Assembly (NCBI GenBank): GCA_965248255.1
Contig: CBDFIW010000003.1
Location: forward strand, 1,984,001-2,048,000
DNA: 64,000 nucleotides
Source of the DNA: JAKZVK01 sp965248255
GTDB lineage: Bacteria > Acidobacteriota > Terriglobia > Bryobacterales > UBA6623
Direction of reading: 5' to 3'
A program made the position numbers and the translations under genes. Of the stretch, positions 24,306 through 33,741 are shown in pieces. Every line of letters begins with the position of its first letter. The stretch's first letter is position 1. Under the pieces are notes generated by a model, which was given only the letters and a program-made list of their open reading frames with translations, did no database searches and was not told where the DNA came from.

Positions 24306-27162
24306 ATGCAAAGGATCGTACAACCGCCCAACAGATCCCCATGGGGGCCGAGCCACCGGCGAAGTTGCCTGGCTGCCCTTGTTTGGCTCTTTGTTCCTAC
24401 AACGGTCCTCAGCGCGGCGGGCGTCCGCGCAATGTTTGACGTAGGGGATCCGCTGACCGGGCCGTTCCCAACTGATGCTCTGACGGTGCCCGACCCCACG
24501 CAGAAGACAGGGCTGAGGGTGGACCTCCCTCTCCCTCCCTGCGGCGACCAGCCCGGTTCGTGCGCTGAGATCGGGGAACTCAACCGGCTGGACGGCTTCA
24601 ACCTGAACCCTCGGACCACCATTCGGTTTTCGGCGCCAGTCAATTTGCATTCGGTCGAGATGGGCGCGTATTTCGTCTGGCTCGACAACCTCACGGCGGA
24701 GGAGCCCGGGCTGCGACCGGAAGGCCACACCACACAGATCAATCAGCTGGTCTACGACCCGGCCACGAACGCCGCGCACTTCAAGCCGAACGAGGTTTTT
24801 GATCAGCATCGGCGTTACCTGTTGGTCGTCACCCAAGATGTTCGCGACGAGCAGGGCGACGCGGTCGAGCGCGCCCCGGCGTTCGATACTTGTATCACTC
24901 AGCCGGACGGCGACTACTGCGGCCGGCTGTCGGCGGCCGTGCTGGCGCTCGATGACCCCTCGCTCGTTGTGGCGGCCTCGTTGTTTACCACTCTGAGCGC
25001 CACCGCTTGGCTCGAAGGAGCGCGGGACCAAGTCGGCGACACGGAGCCCAACTTCCGGCCCGTAGGCGAGCCCAACGTCTATCAATTCCGTAATCTGCTA
25101 GCGATCACCGTTCGCACAGAAACCGGGCCGGGCCTGTTCGACGACTTTACCGTGCCTGCGCCGGCTTTTGTTCTGCCGAACATCGATCGCATCGCTTTGG
25201 GCGTTTACGAATCACCGAACTATCTCGATGAGAACCAGCTCATTCCAACGGGTCCGACCGGACAGCCGCCGCCCGCGGCGAACTCGACCACCGACATCTT
25301 CTTCCACGTAGCCTTGCCCGCGGCCGCACCGCCAGAGCAAGGTTATCCCGTTGCGATCGTTGCGCACGGCTTGGGGGACAGCCGTCTAGGCGGCCCGGTG
25401 CTCATTGCCAACGGGTTGGCCGCAGAGGGCTTTGCCACGCTGGCCATCAGCGCGGTCGGCCACGGGGGTGGCCCGAACAGTGTCGTGCGCCTGACGCAAA
25501 CCGTCGGTGGAATCGTCGAGCTCCCTCTAGGCGGCCGCAGCATCGATCGGAACGGTGACGGGACGACGGAGGCCGCGAGGGCTGCATCGTTTTCGACCCG
25601 GCGCCCGCGGGGATACGTGACTGCTTGCGTCAGACCGTCGTGGATCTCATGCAGTTAGTACGTCTGATCCAATCGGGCCTCGACATCGACGGAGCGGGGG
25701 GGATTCCGCTCGACGCCGGGCGCATCTATTTTGCCGGGCAGTCGCTGGGTGCGGTGACCGGCTCGCTGCTCCACGCAATCGAGCCGGACATCCGGGCCGC
25801 CGTGCCAACGTCGGGGGTGGCTCGGTCGTCGACATTGCTCGTCATAGTGAGGAACTCGGGGATATCGCCATCGATTTCTTGGCCAACCGAGAGCCGGCGT
25901 TGCTCAACGACAACGCCGCTTTCAACGACGACTATCCCATCCGCAACCAGCCGCCGCGCGTGATCAGCGTGCCGGGAGCACTGGAGATCCAGACCGTTTT
26001 TGAACGTGCGGAATGGGCCCAAATGCCGGGAGACCCATTGGCGTTTGCCACCCATCTGAGTCGTTCTTCCCTGCCCGGTGTGCCCGCGAAACCGACGTTG
26101 TTTCAGATCGCGCTCGGAGATACCACTGTCCCCAACCCCGAAAACAGCGCCCTCGTGCGAGCAGCGGGCGCTCGGCTAACGACGCAAGTCTATCGTCACG
26201 ACCTGGCTCGCGCGGCCGTGCCGCAATTGCGCGAGAACCCGCATCCGTTCATCGTCGACTTCGAGGGCCTGCTCGGTGTGGGCGGCGAAGTCGCTCGGGC
26301 AGCCCAGGCACAAATCGCGGGCTATTTCACGTCGGACGGCACGACCATCCCGAACGTGAACCCATTGGTGGCAGGTCGCTTTGGATTCGATATCTTTGAA
26401 TTCCCTGAGGTGCTGCCCGACAACTTTGGAGATGACGAGGAAGCCGTGACCGTCTCGGCCGGAAGCTTCGTGGGGCCGAACTTGACAGCGGCCGCCATTG
26501 CGAGCGCTTTCGCACCGAACGTGGCGACGGGTTTCCTCATCAATGATTAACTCCCCTTGCCGACCAGTCTGATGGGAACGGTCGTGCGCATCATCGACAG
26601 CGAAGGCAGGATTCACTACGGCCGCTTCTTCTTCGTAGACCTTGTCCAAACCAACTTCTTCATTCTCGATGGAGTGGCCCTCGGGCCGGCCGAGGTTGTG
26701 ATCTCGAACGCGGACGGTGTTATCTCCCGAGGCGTGATCGTGATTGCGCCGGTTGCGCCGGGCGTGTTTACCGCCAACGCGAGTGGCGAGGGTGTTGCCG
26801 CGGGTCAGTTCCTCGCGATTGCGGCAGACGACACGCGGGTTAGCGGCTTGACGTCTGATTGCAGCGCCGGGATCGGGAACTGCGTCGGCATCCCGATCGG
26901 CCTGGGCGGCGAAGGAGACGAGGTGTTTCTCGTGTTGTTTGCCACAGGTGTTCGGGGGCGCTCAGATCTCTCTGCCGTACGGGCGACGATCGACGGACAA
27001 GAGATCCCCGTGCTGTTTGCCGGAGACCAGGGCTTTTTCTTAGGGCTTGATCAGCTCAACCTGGGTCCGATTTCACGTGATCTGATCGGGCGCGGTGAAG
27101 TGGAGATTGTCATTACGGTGGACGGCGTCGTGGCCAACGTCGTGACGGTCGTGATTCAATGA
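24306..27162 (+). pseudogene. Secreted alpha/beta hydrolase with C-terminal TIGR03437 domain, interrupted
   Basis: Three consecutive reading frames encode one protein of about 950 residues. A signal peptide and N-terminal domain run from ATG 24306. The hydrolase core (VAIVAHGLGDSRLGGPV, then GRIYFAGQSLGAVTG as the nucleophile elbow) follows, and the end is a TIGR03437 domain (TVVRIIDSEGRIHYGRFFFV, VVISNADGV). The breaks are a -1 shift near 25575 (before EGCIVFDPAPAGIRDC), a -1 shift in GGGGG at 25813-25817 (AVPTSG to GGSVVDIARH), and an in-frame TAA at 26548-26550 where homologous logic predicts Gln. The two shifts are single-base losses, so they could be read errors. If real, the gene is dead. 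Confidence 0.75.
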
Positions 27163-27712
27163 GGCCGGCTGTCGTCGGAGGACCAAGTTGGAACCGATCT
27201 TCCAGCAGTTCTCTTTCAAATCCCTAGCGGCTTTCATTGTGGCGGGGGTCGCGATGGCTCTGCTGTTTGAATACTGCTAGGGGTCTGATCCCGTCGACAT
27301 CTGAACAAAGGTGTCAAGTTGGCGGGCCGTCTGCTGTGAAACCTCATCGAACAGACGTTCGGCGTTACGGAGGCAAGCGCCATCTCCTTCGCCCCTGCCG
27401 GGGCTCCGATCTTTGTGTCTGCGTTCACCCACGGCTTGCGCCGTGGGCTACTATCTTTCGCCCCTGCCGGGGCTGAGTGTGCGGAATCACTTCAGGAGCT
27501 ACCGCGATCAAGAGGTTGTCGGTTTGAGGTCGAAGACCCTCGCTAGCGGGCTGTCGCAAGAAAACCTGATGGTAAACGAGCAGCCGGGCGGGCGCAGGGG
27601 CCCGCCCCTACTGTCTCGCTGGATACTCCTACGCCTAAGGAATCTCCGCGAGATGTCACTACTGGACGTGAGGTGAGCCAGTCGTGGCTAGCTTCCGGGG
27701 CACGTCCGAGGT
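27163..27712. other. Repeat-rich intergenic region
   Basis: A 30-codon TTG-started frame at 27188-27280 would encode one hydrophobic helix (LAAFIVAGVAMALLFEYC); I leave it uncalled. 27281-27329 repeats, inverted, the sequence at 15774-15822. 27377-27478 is a REP-like cluster. 27591-27612 carries GGGGCCCGCCCCTAC, related to the near-palindrome at 29145. No protein gene is supported. Confidence 0.45.
27377..27478. repeat. REP-like multi-hairpin repeat, copy C
   Basis: Two copies of TTCGCCCCTGCCGGGGCT flank the hairpin CCCACGGCTTGCGCCGTGGG. The same building blocks recur at 29260-29506, and the hairpin type is shared with copies A and B around IS630 copy 1. The unit is non-coding. Confidence 0.55.
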
Positions 27713-29008
27713 TCAGGTCCGAGGTTCCCTATGCACCTCGACCTCGGCGGGATCGATACCTTCCAGGGCGGGCTCGGGCAGGCGGCCGGTCCAATGCGCC
27801 CATCCCCAGCCGACGGCCGCCAACGAGCTGAAGGCGCCCGCAAACGCCCCAATGGTCCGCGGACTGACGGTTTCCGACGCCACGCCCGCCGTCGTTAAGG
27901 ACACGATCATCATCGCCCACGTCATCGACTCGACCGTTGAGAAGACCCTCCCCCGAAACTCGTCGCTCACGCGCCGCAGAAGCTGGCCCAGGTTGGAGAT
28001 CATAACCACGGCACTCGATGCACGGGAGAGGGCAATGAAGATCAAGGCAAGCCAAAACGGCTTGGCCTGGCTGAATAGGATGTACGTCATGCCGTGCAGG
28101 AAGAAGCCGATCACGACCATCGTTTTGTACTTTTCAAACGGAAGTTTGGCCGTGTAGTTGTAGGCCACCGCCGCACCGAGCAGCAGTCCGACCCCGGCGC
28201 TACTCCAGATTATGCCGATACCCGCCGCGCCACGCTCGAACACCACCTCGCCGAACAGGCTGAACAGGATCTGTGCCGCCCCGCCGCCTGTGGCCCAGCC
28301 CACATGGCCCATGGCGATCGCGAACAGCAGAGGCTGCGAGCGCAAGTAACGCAGCCCCTCTTTGTATTCGTGCCAGGGCCGCATGACATCGCTTTCGGTA
28401 AGAGCCTTTCTCGGCGGACGAAAATGACCCTGTGGTAATCGGAGACGCGAGATCATCAGTGCCGAGAAGAGAAACGACCCCGCGTTGAGCACGAAGGCGG
28501 ACTCATAGCCCAAGGCCGCCGCGCTGACGCCGCCCAAGAACGTACCGAGCGTCACCGCCGCGTACCGAGTCGTCTGCGTGAGAGAGTTCGCTGTATGCAG
28601 CTCGTCGCGGCTCGCAATCGTCGGCAAGATGGCCGTGCGGCCGCTGGTGAAGAATGGTGCGGCGAACCACAGCAGAGCGCTAAGTGGATACAGCAGCCAG
28701 GTCCTCTCGGGCATCACCGCAAGAACAAAGGTCGCCGCAACCACTCCCCGGAACAGATCCGTCGCCAGGATGATCTTCTTGCGGTCCCAGCGGTCCAGTA
28801 GAACGCCCGCGATCGGCCCGGCGAGAATCATCGGGATCGCGCGGCAGAGCATGACGCCGGCGACCACGAGTCCGGACCGCGTGTTCTGCAACGCGAGGCT
28901 GAAGACCGCGATGGTGTTGAAGTGGTCGCCCACTTCGCTCACGGCCTGACCCAACCACGTGTAACGGTAGTTGCGGTTCTGCCGCAGAAGCTGCGGGAAG
29001 CTCACCAT
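27713..29008 (-). CDS. MFS transporter (EntS/MFS_3-like exporter)
   Basis: 431 residues with about 12 hydrophobic helices. The N-terminal FPQLLRQNRNYRYTWLGQAV and the loop motif GPIAGVLLDRWDRKKIILATD are characteristic of the EntS/MFS_3 branch of drug and siderophore exporters. A duplicate-type motif in the second half (LRRVSDEFRGRVFST) is also present. Transport by proton antiport is expected; the substrate is unknown. Upstream GGAG lies close to the ATG. No siderophore genes are nearby. Confidence 0.8.
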   Translation of the reverse strand: MVSFPQLLRQNRNYRYTWLGQAVSEVGDHFNTIAVFSLALQNTRSGLVVAGVMLCRAIPMILAGPIAGVLLDRWDRKKIILATDLFRGVVAATFVLAVMPERTWLLYPLSALLWFAAPFFTSGRTAILPTIASRDELHTANSLTQTTRYAAVTLGTFLGGVSAAALGYESAFVLNAGSFLFSALMISRLRLPQGHFRPPRKALTESDVMRPWHEYKEGLRYLRSQPLLFAIAMGHVGWATGGGAAQILFSLFGEVVFERGAAGIGIIWSSAGVGLLLGAAVAYNYTAKLPFEKYKTMVVIGFFLHGMTYILFSQAKPFWLALIFIALSRASSAVVMISNLGQLLRRVSDEFRGRVFSTVESMTWAMMIVSLTTAGVASETVSPRTIGAFAGAFSSLAAVGWGWAHWTGRLPEPALEGIDPAEVEVHREPRT

Positions 29009-29557
29009 CCGCCGGGTTCTCCGGCTGGACGCGGGCGGTGTAGGTGTGGGTGCTTACAAGCGGGGAGTTTGAATCGTGATCGACCGGCTTTCAATCATTT
29101 AGGATGGCACACTGCCCGGCGGGCCCGTTGCTCCCCGCAACGCCGTAGGGGCGGGCCCCTACCCAGGATTTCAGAGATCCCCGCGTCGTCGAAACAGTGA
29201 CAAGATTTTGTTGATGTGGAGGCGCCAGGTACCTAAAAGTCGTTCAACATAAGAGGCGCCTAGTCCGCGAAGCGGATGGTGGATAATAGCCCACGGTGGA
29301 CCCGCAGGCGGAACCGTGGGTCAAAGAGCTATCAGAGAGCAGCAGCCCCGGCAGGGGCGTAGGAGGGTTGCCGGAGAACCCGTTGGCATCGGTTCTTCCT
29401 CCGCCCCTTGCGGGGCTGCTGTCCACTTCTGCCTGGTGACCCACGGTTTCGCCCTAACGGGCTTCACCGAGGGCTACTTTCCAGCGCCCCTGCCGGGGCT
29501 GACGGTCGCAAACGAAACGCATTTGGCTTGGCGCCCAGTTCGTTTCAGGGGGACCTA
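29009..29557. other. Repeat-rich intergenic region upstream of the MFS gene
   Basis: No gene is supported. It contains the near-palindrome GTAGGGGCGGGCCCCTAC (29145-29162) and a larger REP-like cluster at 29260-29506, and it ends at the TA target of IS630 copy 2. The first 100 bases should contain the promoter of the minus-strand MFS gene, but I cannot point to convincing -35/-10 boxes. Confidence 0.4.
29260..29506. repeat. REP-like multi-hairpin repeat, copy D
   Basis: It holds CCGCGAAGCGG, the hairpin CCCACGGT...ACCGTGGG around CCGCAGGCGG, then CAGCCCCGGCAGGGGCG, CCGCCCCTTGCGGGGCTG, a second CCCACGGT arm and a final GCGCCCCTGCCGGGGCTG. The modules are those of copies A-C, partly duplicated and inverted. 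A further half-module with CCGCAGGCGGAACTGCGGG lies at 33720-33738, just after the pyrG stop. Confidence 0.55.
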
Positions 29558-30721
29558 GTGTAGTGCGTCAAGCAGATTGCACCTTATGCAGGGCGGCACG
29601 TCCGCGCTTGACTTTCTCGAGGATGTCGGAGGCGGTCGCGGTCCAGATGAAGGGCGTGGGATGCCCGTTGTGCTGGGCGATGTAGTCGTCAATGGCGGCG
29701 ACGAGCTCGTCCACGCTGCGAAACACGCCGCGGCGCAGGCGCTTGACGGTGAGATCGCGAAAGAATCGCTCGACCATGTTCAGCCACGACGCCGAGGTCG
29801 GGGTGAAATGAATGTGGAAGCGCGGGTGACGATCGAGCCAACGCTTCACAGCGGCATGCTTGTGGGTGGCATAGTTGTCCACGATGAGATGAAGCTGTTT
29901 GTCCTTGGGAGTGCGGCGGTCAATTAAGCGCAGGAAGCGCAGCCATTCCTGGTGGCTGTGTCGGGGCATGCACTCGGCGATCACGCTGCCGTCAAGGCTG
30001 TTGAGCGCCGCAAACAGGGTGGTCGTGCCGTTGCGCTTGTAATCGTGGGTCATCGTTTGGCCGCGTCCCTTTTTGAGCGGCAGGCCGGGCTGGGTGCGAT
30101 CGAGGGCTTGGATTTGGGACTTCTCATCGAGCGAGAGAACCAGAGCATGCTCAGGCGGATTGAGATAGAGTCCGACGATGTCGTCGAGTTTCTCGGCGAA
30201 ACGCGGGTCATTGCTGAGCTTGAAGGTCTTGACGCGGTGGGGCTTGAGGCCATGGGCGCGCCAAATCCGTCCCACGGTGGAAGCGCTGACGCCGGCCGCG
30301 GCGGCCATGGTGCGGCGGCTCCAGTGGGTGGCGTTGGACGGTTTCTCGCGGGTGGTCTTGTGGATGATCTGCTGTACTTTCTGCTTCGAGACGGCAGGTT
30401 TACGACCGGGCCGTGGGGCGTCTTTTGCAATGCCGGCGATGCTGCTTTCGAGAAAGCGCGTGCGCCAGCGGGCCACCAACTGCCGCGAGACACCGAGCTG
30501 TGCGGCGATCTGCTTATTCTCGAGACCGTCGGCGGCCAGCAGGACAATCCTGGCTCGCAGGGCGAGACGAACGGCGACTTGGCGGCCGCGCGCGTAGCGG
30601 TCCAACTGCTTGCATTGCGCTGTGTTCAAAGTTACTGGTTGTGCTCTTCGCATCCCATGCCTCCTGTTAATAGAGACGATGGGAAGCCAATATAAGTTAC
30701 ATTATTTATGGTGCACTACAC
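29558..30721 (-). mobile_element. IS630-family insertion sequence, copy 2 (1164 bp)
   Basis: Same ends and TA duplication (29556-29557 and 30722-30723) as copy 1, same length and orientation. The insertion lies three bases beyond the stop codon of the kinase gene at 30727, so it leaves that coding sequence untouched but separates it from any downstream terminator. The near identity of the two copies indicates a recent event. Confidence 0.92.
29568..30653 (-). CDS. IS630-family transposase (copy 2)
   Basis: 361 residues, intact, with the same DDE triad (D176, D259, E295) and HTH motifs as copy 1. It differs by Phe instead of Leu at residue 144 (KTFKLSND) and His instead of Pro near the end (ALHKVQSA). 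Neither change touches the catalytic site, so both copies may supply active enzyme. Confidence 0.93.
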   Translation of the reverse strand: MRRAQPVTLNTAQCKQLDRYARGRQVAVRLALRARIVLLAADGLENKQIAAQLGVSRQLVARWRTRFLESSIAGIAKDAPRPGRKPAVSKQKVQQIIHKTTREKPSNATHWSRRTMAAAAGVSASTVGRIWRAHGLKPHRVKTFKLSNDPRFAEKLDDIVGLYLNPPEHALVLSLDEKSQIQALDRTQPGLPLKKGRGQTMTHDYKRNGTTTLFAALNSLDGSVIAECMPRHSHQEWLRFLRLIDRRTPKDKQLHLIVDNYATHKHAAVKRWLDRHPRFHIHFTPTSASWLNMVERFFRDLTVKRLRRGVFRSVDELVAAIDDYIAQHNGHPTPFIWTATASDILEKVKRGRAALHKVQSA

Positions 30722-30726
30722 TAGCC

Positions 30727-33586
30727 CTATTGCCGGTCTTTGAACTCTTCGTACCAGTTGCGGACGACGCGGATGACCGCCGGTGCATCGGACTGCAGGC
30801 GCTCTACCATGACGATGCGTTGGCCGTCGGAGGTCACATCGTAGGTACAGAAGCCTGTAGTGCCGAAACTCAGCCCTGGATCGGAGAACAATGGTTCCGC
30901 GTTCCCCGGCGAGAACACCGGGTCGGTCGTCACCGGCACTGCCATCAACGTCGAGTTTTCAACGTAGAAGATTTCCTTGCCGTCTCGGCTCCAGCGGGGC
31001 TGACCGCCGCCGTTGCGGGAGATCTGGGTCCTGCCCGTACCGTCCGGGAAGGAAACGACGTAGATCTCGCTCCGCCCCGACTCGTCTGATCGGTAGACAA
31101 CATGCCGGCCATCCGGCGAGAACTTCGGCACGTCGAGTCGGGCAGAGGTTTTGAGAAACGAGACCTCCTCATGACCGCCGCCATCGGCTGTCGGCTTCAG
31201 ATAGAGCACTTCGGTCGGCGGCTGGCCCCGGCGGAAAAGCAGGTACTTGCCATCGGGTGACCAATCGGATGGGTTTTCGTTCGCGTCGGTGACGACCAGA
31301 GGCTCAGCCTCGCCCGTCCCGTCGGCAGCCTTGTCGAAGATGGACTGCGGTCCAGGTTGGACGACCCGCCGAGAGAACGTGATCCGCTTTCCATCACGGG
31401 ACCAAATGGGGCGCGTATCGTTGGCTTCATGAATGGTCAAACGAGTCGAAACCGAGCGCTCGATGTCGTACTTCCAGATGCTCTGATTGCCGTTCTGGAC
31501 GCCACTGACAGCGACTGTGCCTTCGTCGGGCGAGAGGGCAGGATAGTGAATGCGGTCCAGGGGAGAACCGATCTCCCCGATGTTTTCCCCTTGGCGGTTC
31601 CGCCAAACCAGTTGTCGTCCCGCCGTAGGGGAGGACTCTGTGTACACGAGTGTGCCGTCCCGCGCGACGCTGGGCCCGTTGCCTGCTTCTTCGATCGGAA
31701 AAGCCCGCCGGTCACCGTCAAGTTCTCGAGCGAAAAAGGGAGGGCCCATAATCCCGTATCGTTCGGGTTGCTGGGACCGTAGATCAGATGTCCGCTCCGC
31801 GAGTACACCGGGCCTCTTCCCGGCGCCAGTTCGCTGTGCTCACCCGTCTTTAGATCCAGTAACGCCACCCTGAAATCGCCCGGGCTCCGAGCAGCCGCGC
31901 AGACCAGTCCCTCGGAGACACCGCGCGACAGCAGGAAATGCGGAGCCAAGAGGGGTCGTCCCATTTTGGACTCACCGCGCCCAAAGAGAAGTTTGGGTTC
32001 GCCTCCGCGGGACGCTATCTCATACAGTTGAGGCCCGAAGAGAAAACGATGCGATCGCCGTCAGGACTCCACGAAGCTCCGGTAAACGGCCATCCTCCCC
32101 CCGGCGCCGGCAACTCGCACAGGGTAATTAGGTCGCCGCCGTCGAGTGAGATCCGCTTCAGTTCGCGGTCGGTGCCAAAGACGATGGCTCTGCTGTCCGG
32201 CGACCACGAGCCATAAGCGCGAGCCCCCTCGGCTCCCTCCAGCTTGCGGCCGGACTCGCTATCCAATGGCCGCAACCAGAGAGTGCTCTCGTCGGCCGCC
32301 TGAGTCACATGGAGGATGTACTTGCCATCGGGAGAAATCCGGCCGTTGGTGACATTCTCGGGAGAAAACGAGAACCGCCACACCGGTGCCTCAGCGACGG
32401 GGGCCGGGGAGAACAGCGGGAAGAAGGCGAAGACCAGGGCGAGAAGTACGCCCAACCCGCCGGCGCCCAGGACAAGGGTTTGCTTGCGCCGTTGGGCGCG
32501 CTCGATCTGCTGTTCCGACGACTGTGGCAACACCCGGATCGCGACCGACCGGTGTAGCTCGGTGTCCTCGGCAACATAGCGAATGGAGTCGCCCGTCTCC
32601 TGCCCGTCCTCGATGACCCGGTACTTCACGAGCGGGTGCTCGGAGGCTTCCGGGGAATGTGGGATCGCACCATGCTGTATTCCTGTTGTCTCCTCGGGTG
32701 CGGTGGGCGCGGCATGCCGTGCCCCTACAGATCCGGCCGAGGCAGCACGCATAATAGTAGACCTGCCCGAGACGAGCTTGTCACTCAGCGTCTCAAGGTC
32801 CACGACCAGATCCGCGGTGCTCTGATAGCGCCTGTCCGCTTCCTTGGCCAGGCACTTGTTCACCAACAGCTCGAGCTCCATCGGGACAGCGGTGCGAAGG
32901 GCGGTCAAGGGTTCAGGCTCTTCGTTGGTGATGGAGTACATCACCGCCTTGTCGTAGTGGCCTTTGAACGGCTGCTGCCCGGTGACCATCTCATACAGCA
33001 CGACGCCCAACGACCAGATGTCGGTGCGGTGGTCCAACTCCATCCCGTAGGTCTGCTCGGGGGACATGTAGGTCACCGTCCCCATGGTCTCGTCCAGGCG
33101 GGTCAGCTTCGAGCGGTCGGTCAACAAGGCCAGCCCGAAGTCCATGATGGTGACGTGGCCGTCCCCGCCGATCATGAGGTTGCCGGGCTTGATGTCCCGA
33201 TGAACGATTCGTTTGCCGTGAGCCGCCCGTAGGCCCTTGGCGGATTGGATGGCGATGTCGAGGGCGTCCTTGAGCTTGAGAGGGCCGGCCTCGATCTTGG
33301 CTTCGAGGCTCTCTCCCTCGAGGAAGGCCATGGCGATGAAGGTGCGTCCGTTGGCCTCGGCGATCTCGTGGACGGTGCAGACGTTCGGGTGGTTGAGAGC
33401 GGCGGCGGCTTTGGCTTCCCGCTCGAAGCGCTTGCGGATTTCCTTGTCGGAGACGAGGTGCGGCGCGAGGAACTTCAGTGCCACGGGACGTTCGAGGGAG
33501 GTGTCTTCGGCTTTGTAGACGACACCCATCCCGCCTTCACCGAGCTTGTCGGTGACCTTGTAATGCGAGATGGTTTGACCGATCAT
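30727..33586 (-). pseudogene. Pkn-type Ser/Thr kinase with TM helix and TolB propeller, frameshifted twice
   Basis: From ATG 33586 (MIGQTISHYKVTDKLGEGGMG) the kinase domain is complete: glycine loop GEGGMGVVY, VALK, HRDIKPGN, DFGLA and TYMSPEQ. A second, short N-lobe-like piece (YRVIEDGQETGDSIRYVAED) and one TM helix (LVLGAGGLGVLLALVFAFF) follow, then a PD40/TolB propeller (ISPDGKYI, SWSPDSRAI, RWSRDGKEIFYVE). Two -1 shifts break the propeller, near 32030 (after RIVFSSG) and near 31705 (NLTVTG to RAFPIEEAG). The kinase half remains translatable, ending at 32015. An upstream in-frame extension overlaps pyrG and is unlikely to be used. Either decay or base-calling error. Confidence 0.75.
32705..32728. 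repeat. Palindromic repeat inside the kinase gene
   Basis: GGGCGCGGCATGCCGTGCCC followed by CTAC lies in the linker between the kinase domain and the second N-lobe piece. On the coding strand it reads in frame as VGARHAAPT. The same palindrome (GGGCACGGCATGCCGTGTCC then CTAC) occurs at 45587-45610. It appears to be an interspersed repeat that has inserted in frame into a protein linker. Confidence 0.6.
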
Positions 33587-33741
33587 GGCCCTGCCCCTAG
33601 CCTGAGGGAATTGTACCGCCGCAGGATAGGTGTTGGTTAAAAGGATACCCGGTTCCGAGCGCCGGCCAAGGATTCCGCGCCGGACGAGCGCGGCCGAGGC
33701 ACTAACGCAGCAGTCGGGAGCCGCAGGCGGAACTGCGGGAT

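Noticed and set aside
27188..27280. 30-residue single-helix peptide starting at TTG
   Set aside because: Plausible hydrophobic peptide, but no ribosome binding site and no way to test conservation from the sequence alone.
27377..27478. CRISPR-like array because of the repeated TTCGCCCCTGCCGGGGCT
   Set aside because: Only two copies, palindromic, with a hairpin in between and no regular spacers or cas genes.
8261..30721. Composite transposon formed by the two IS630 copies
   Set aside because: IS630 elements are not known to form stable 20-kb composites, the enclosed genes are housekeeping, and each copy has its own TA duplication.
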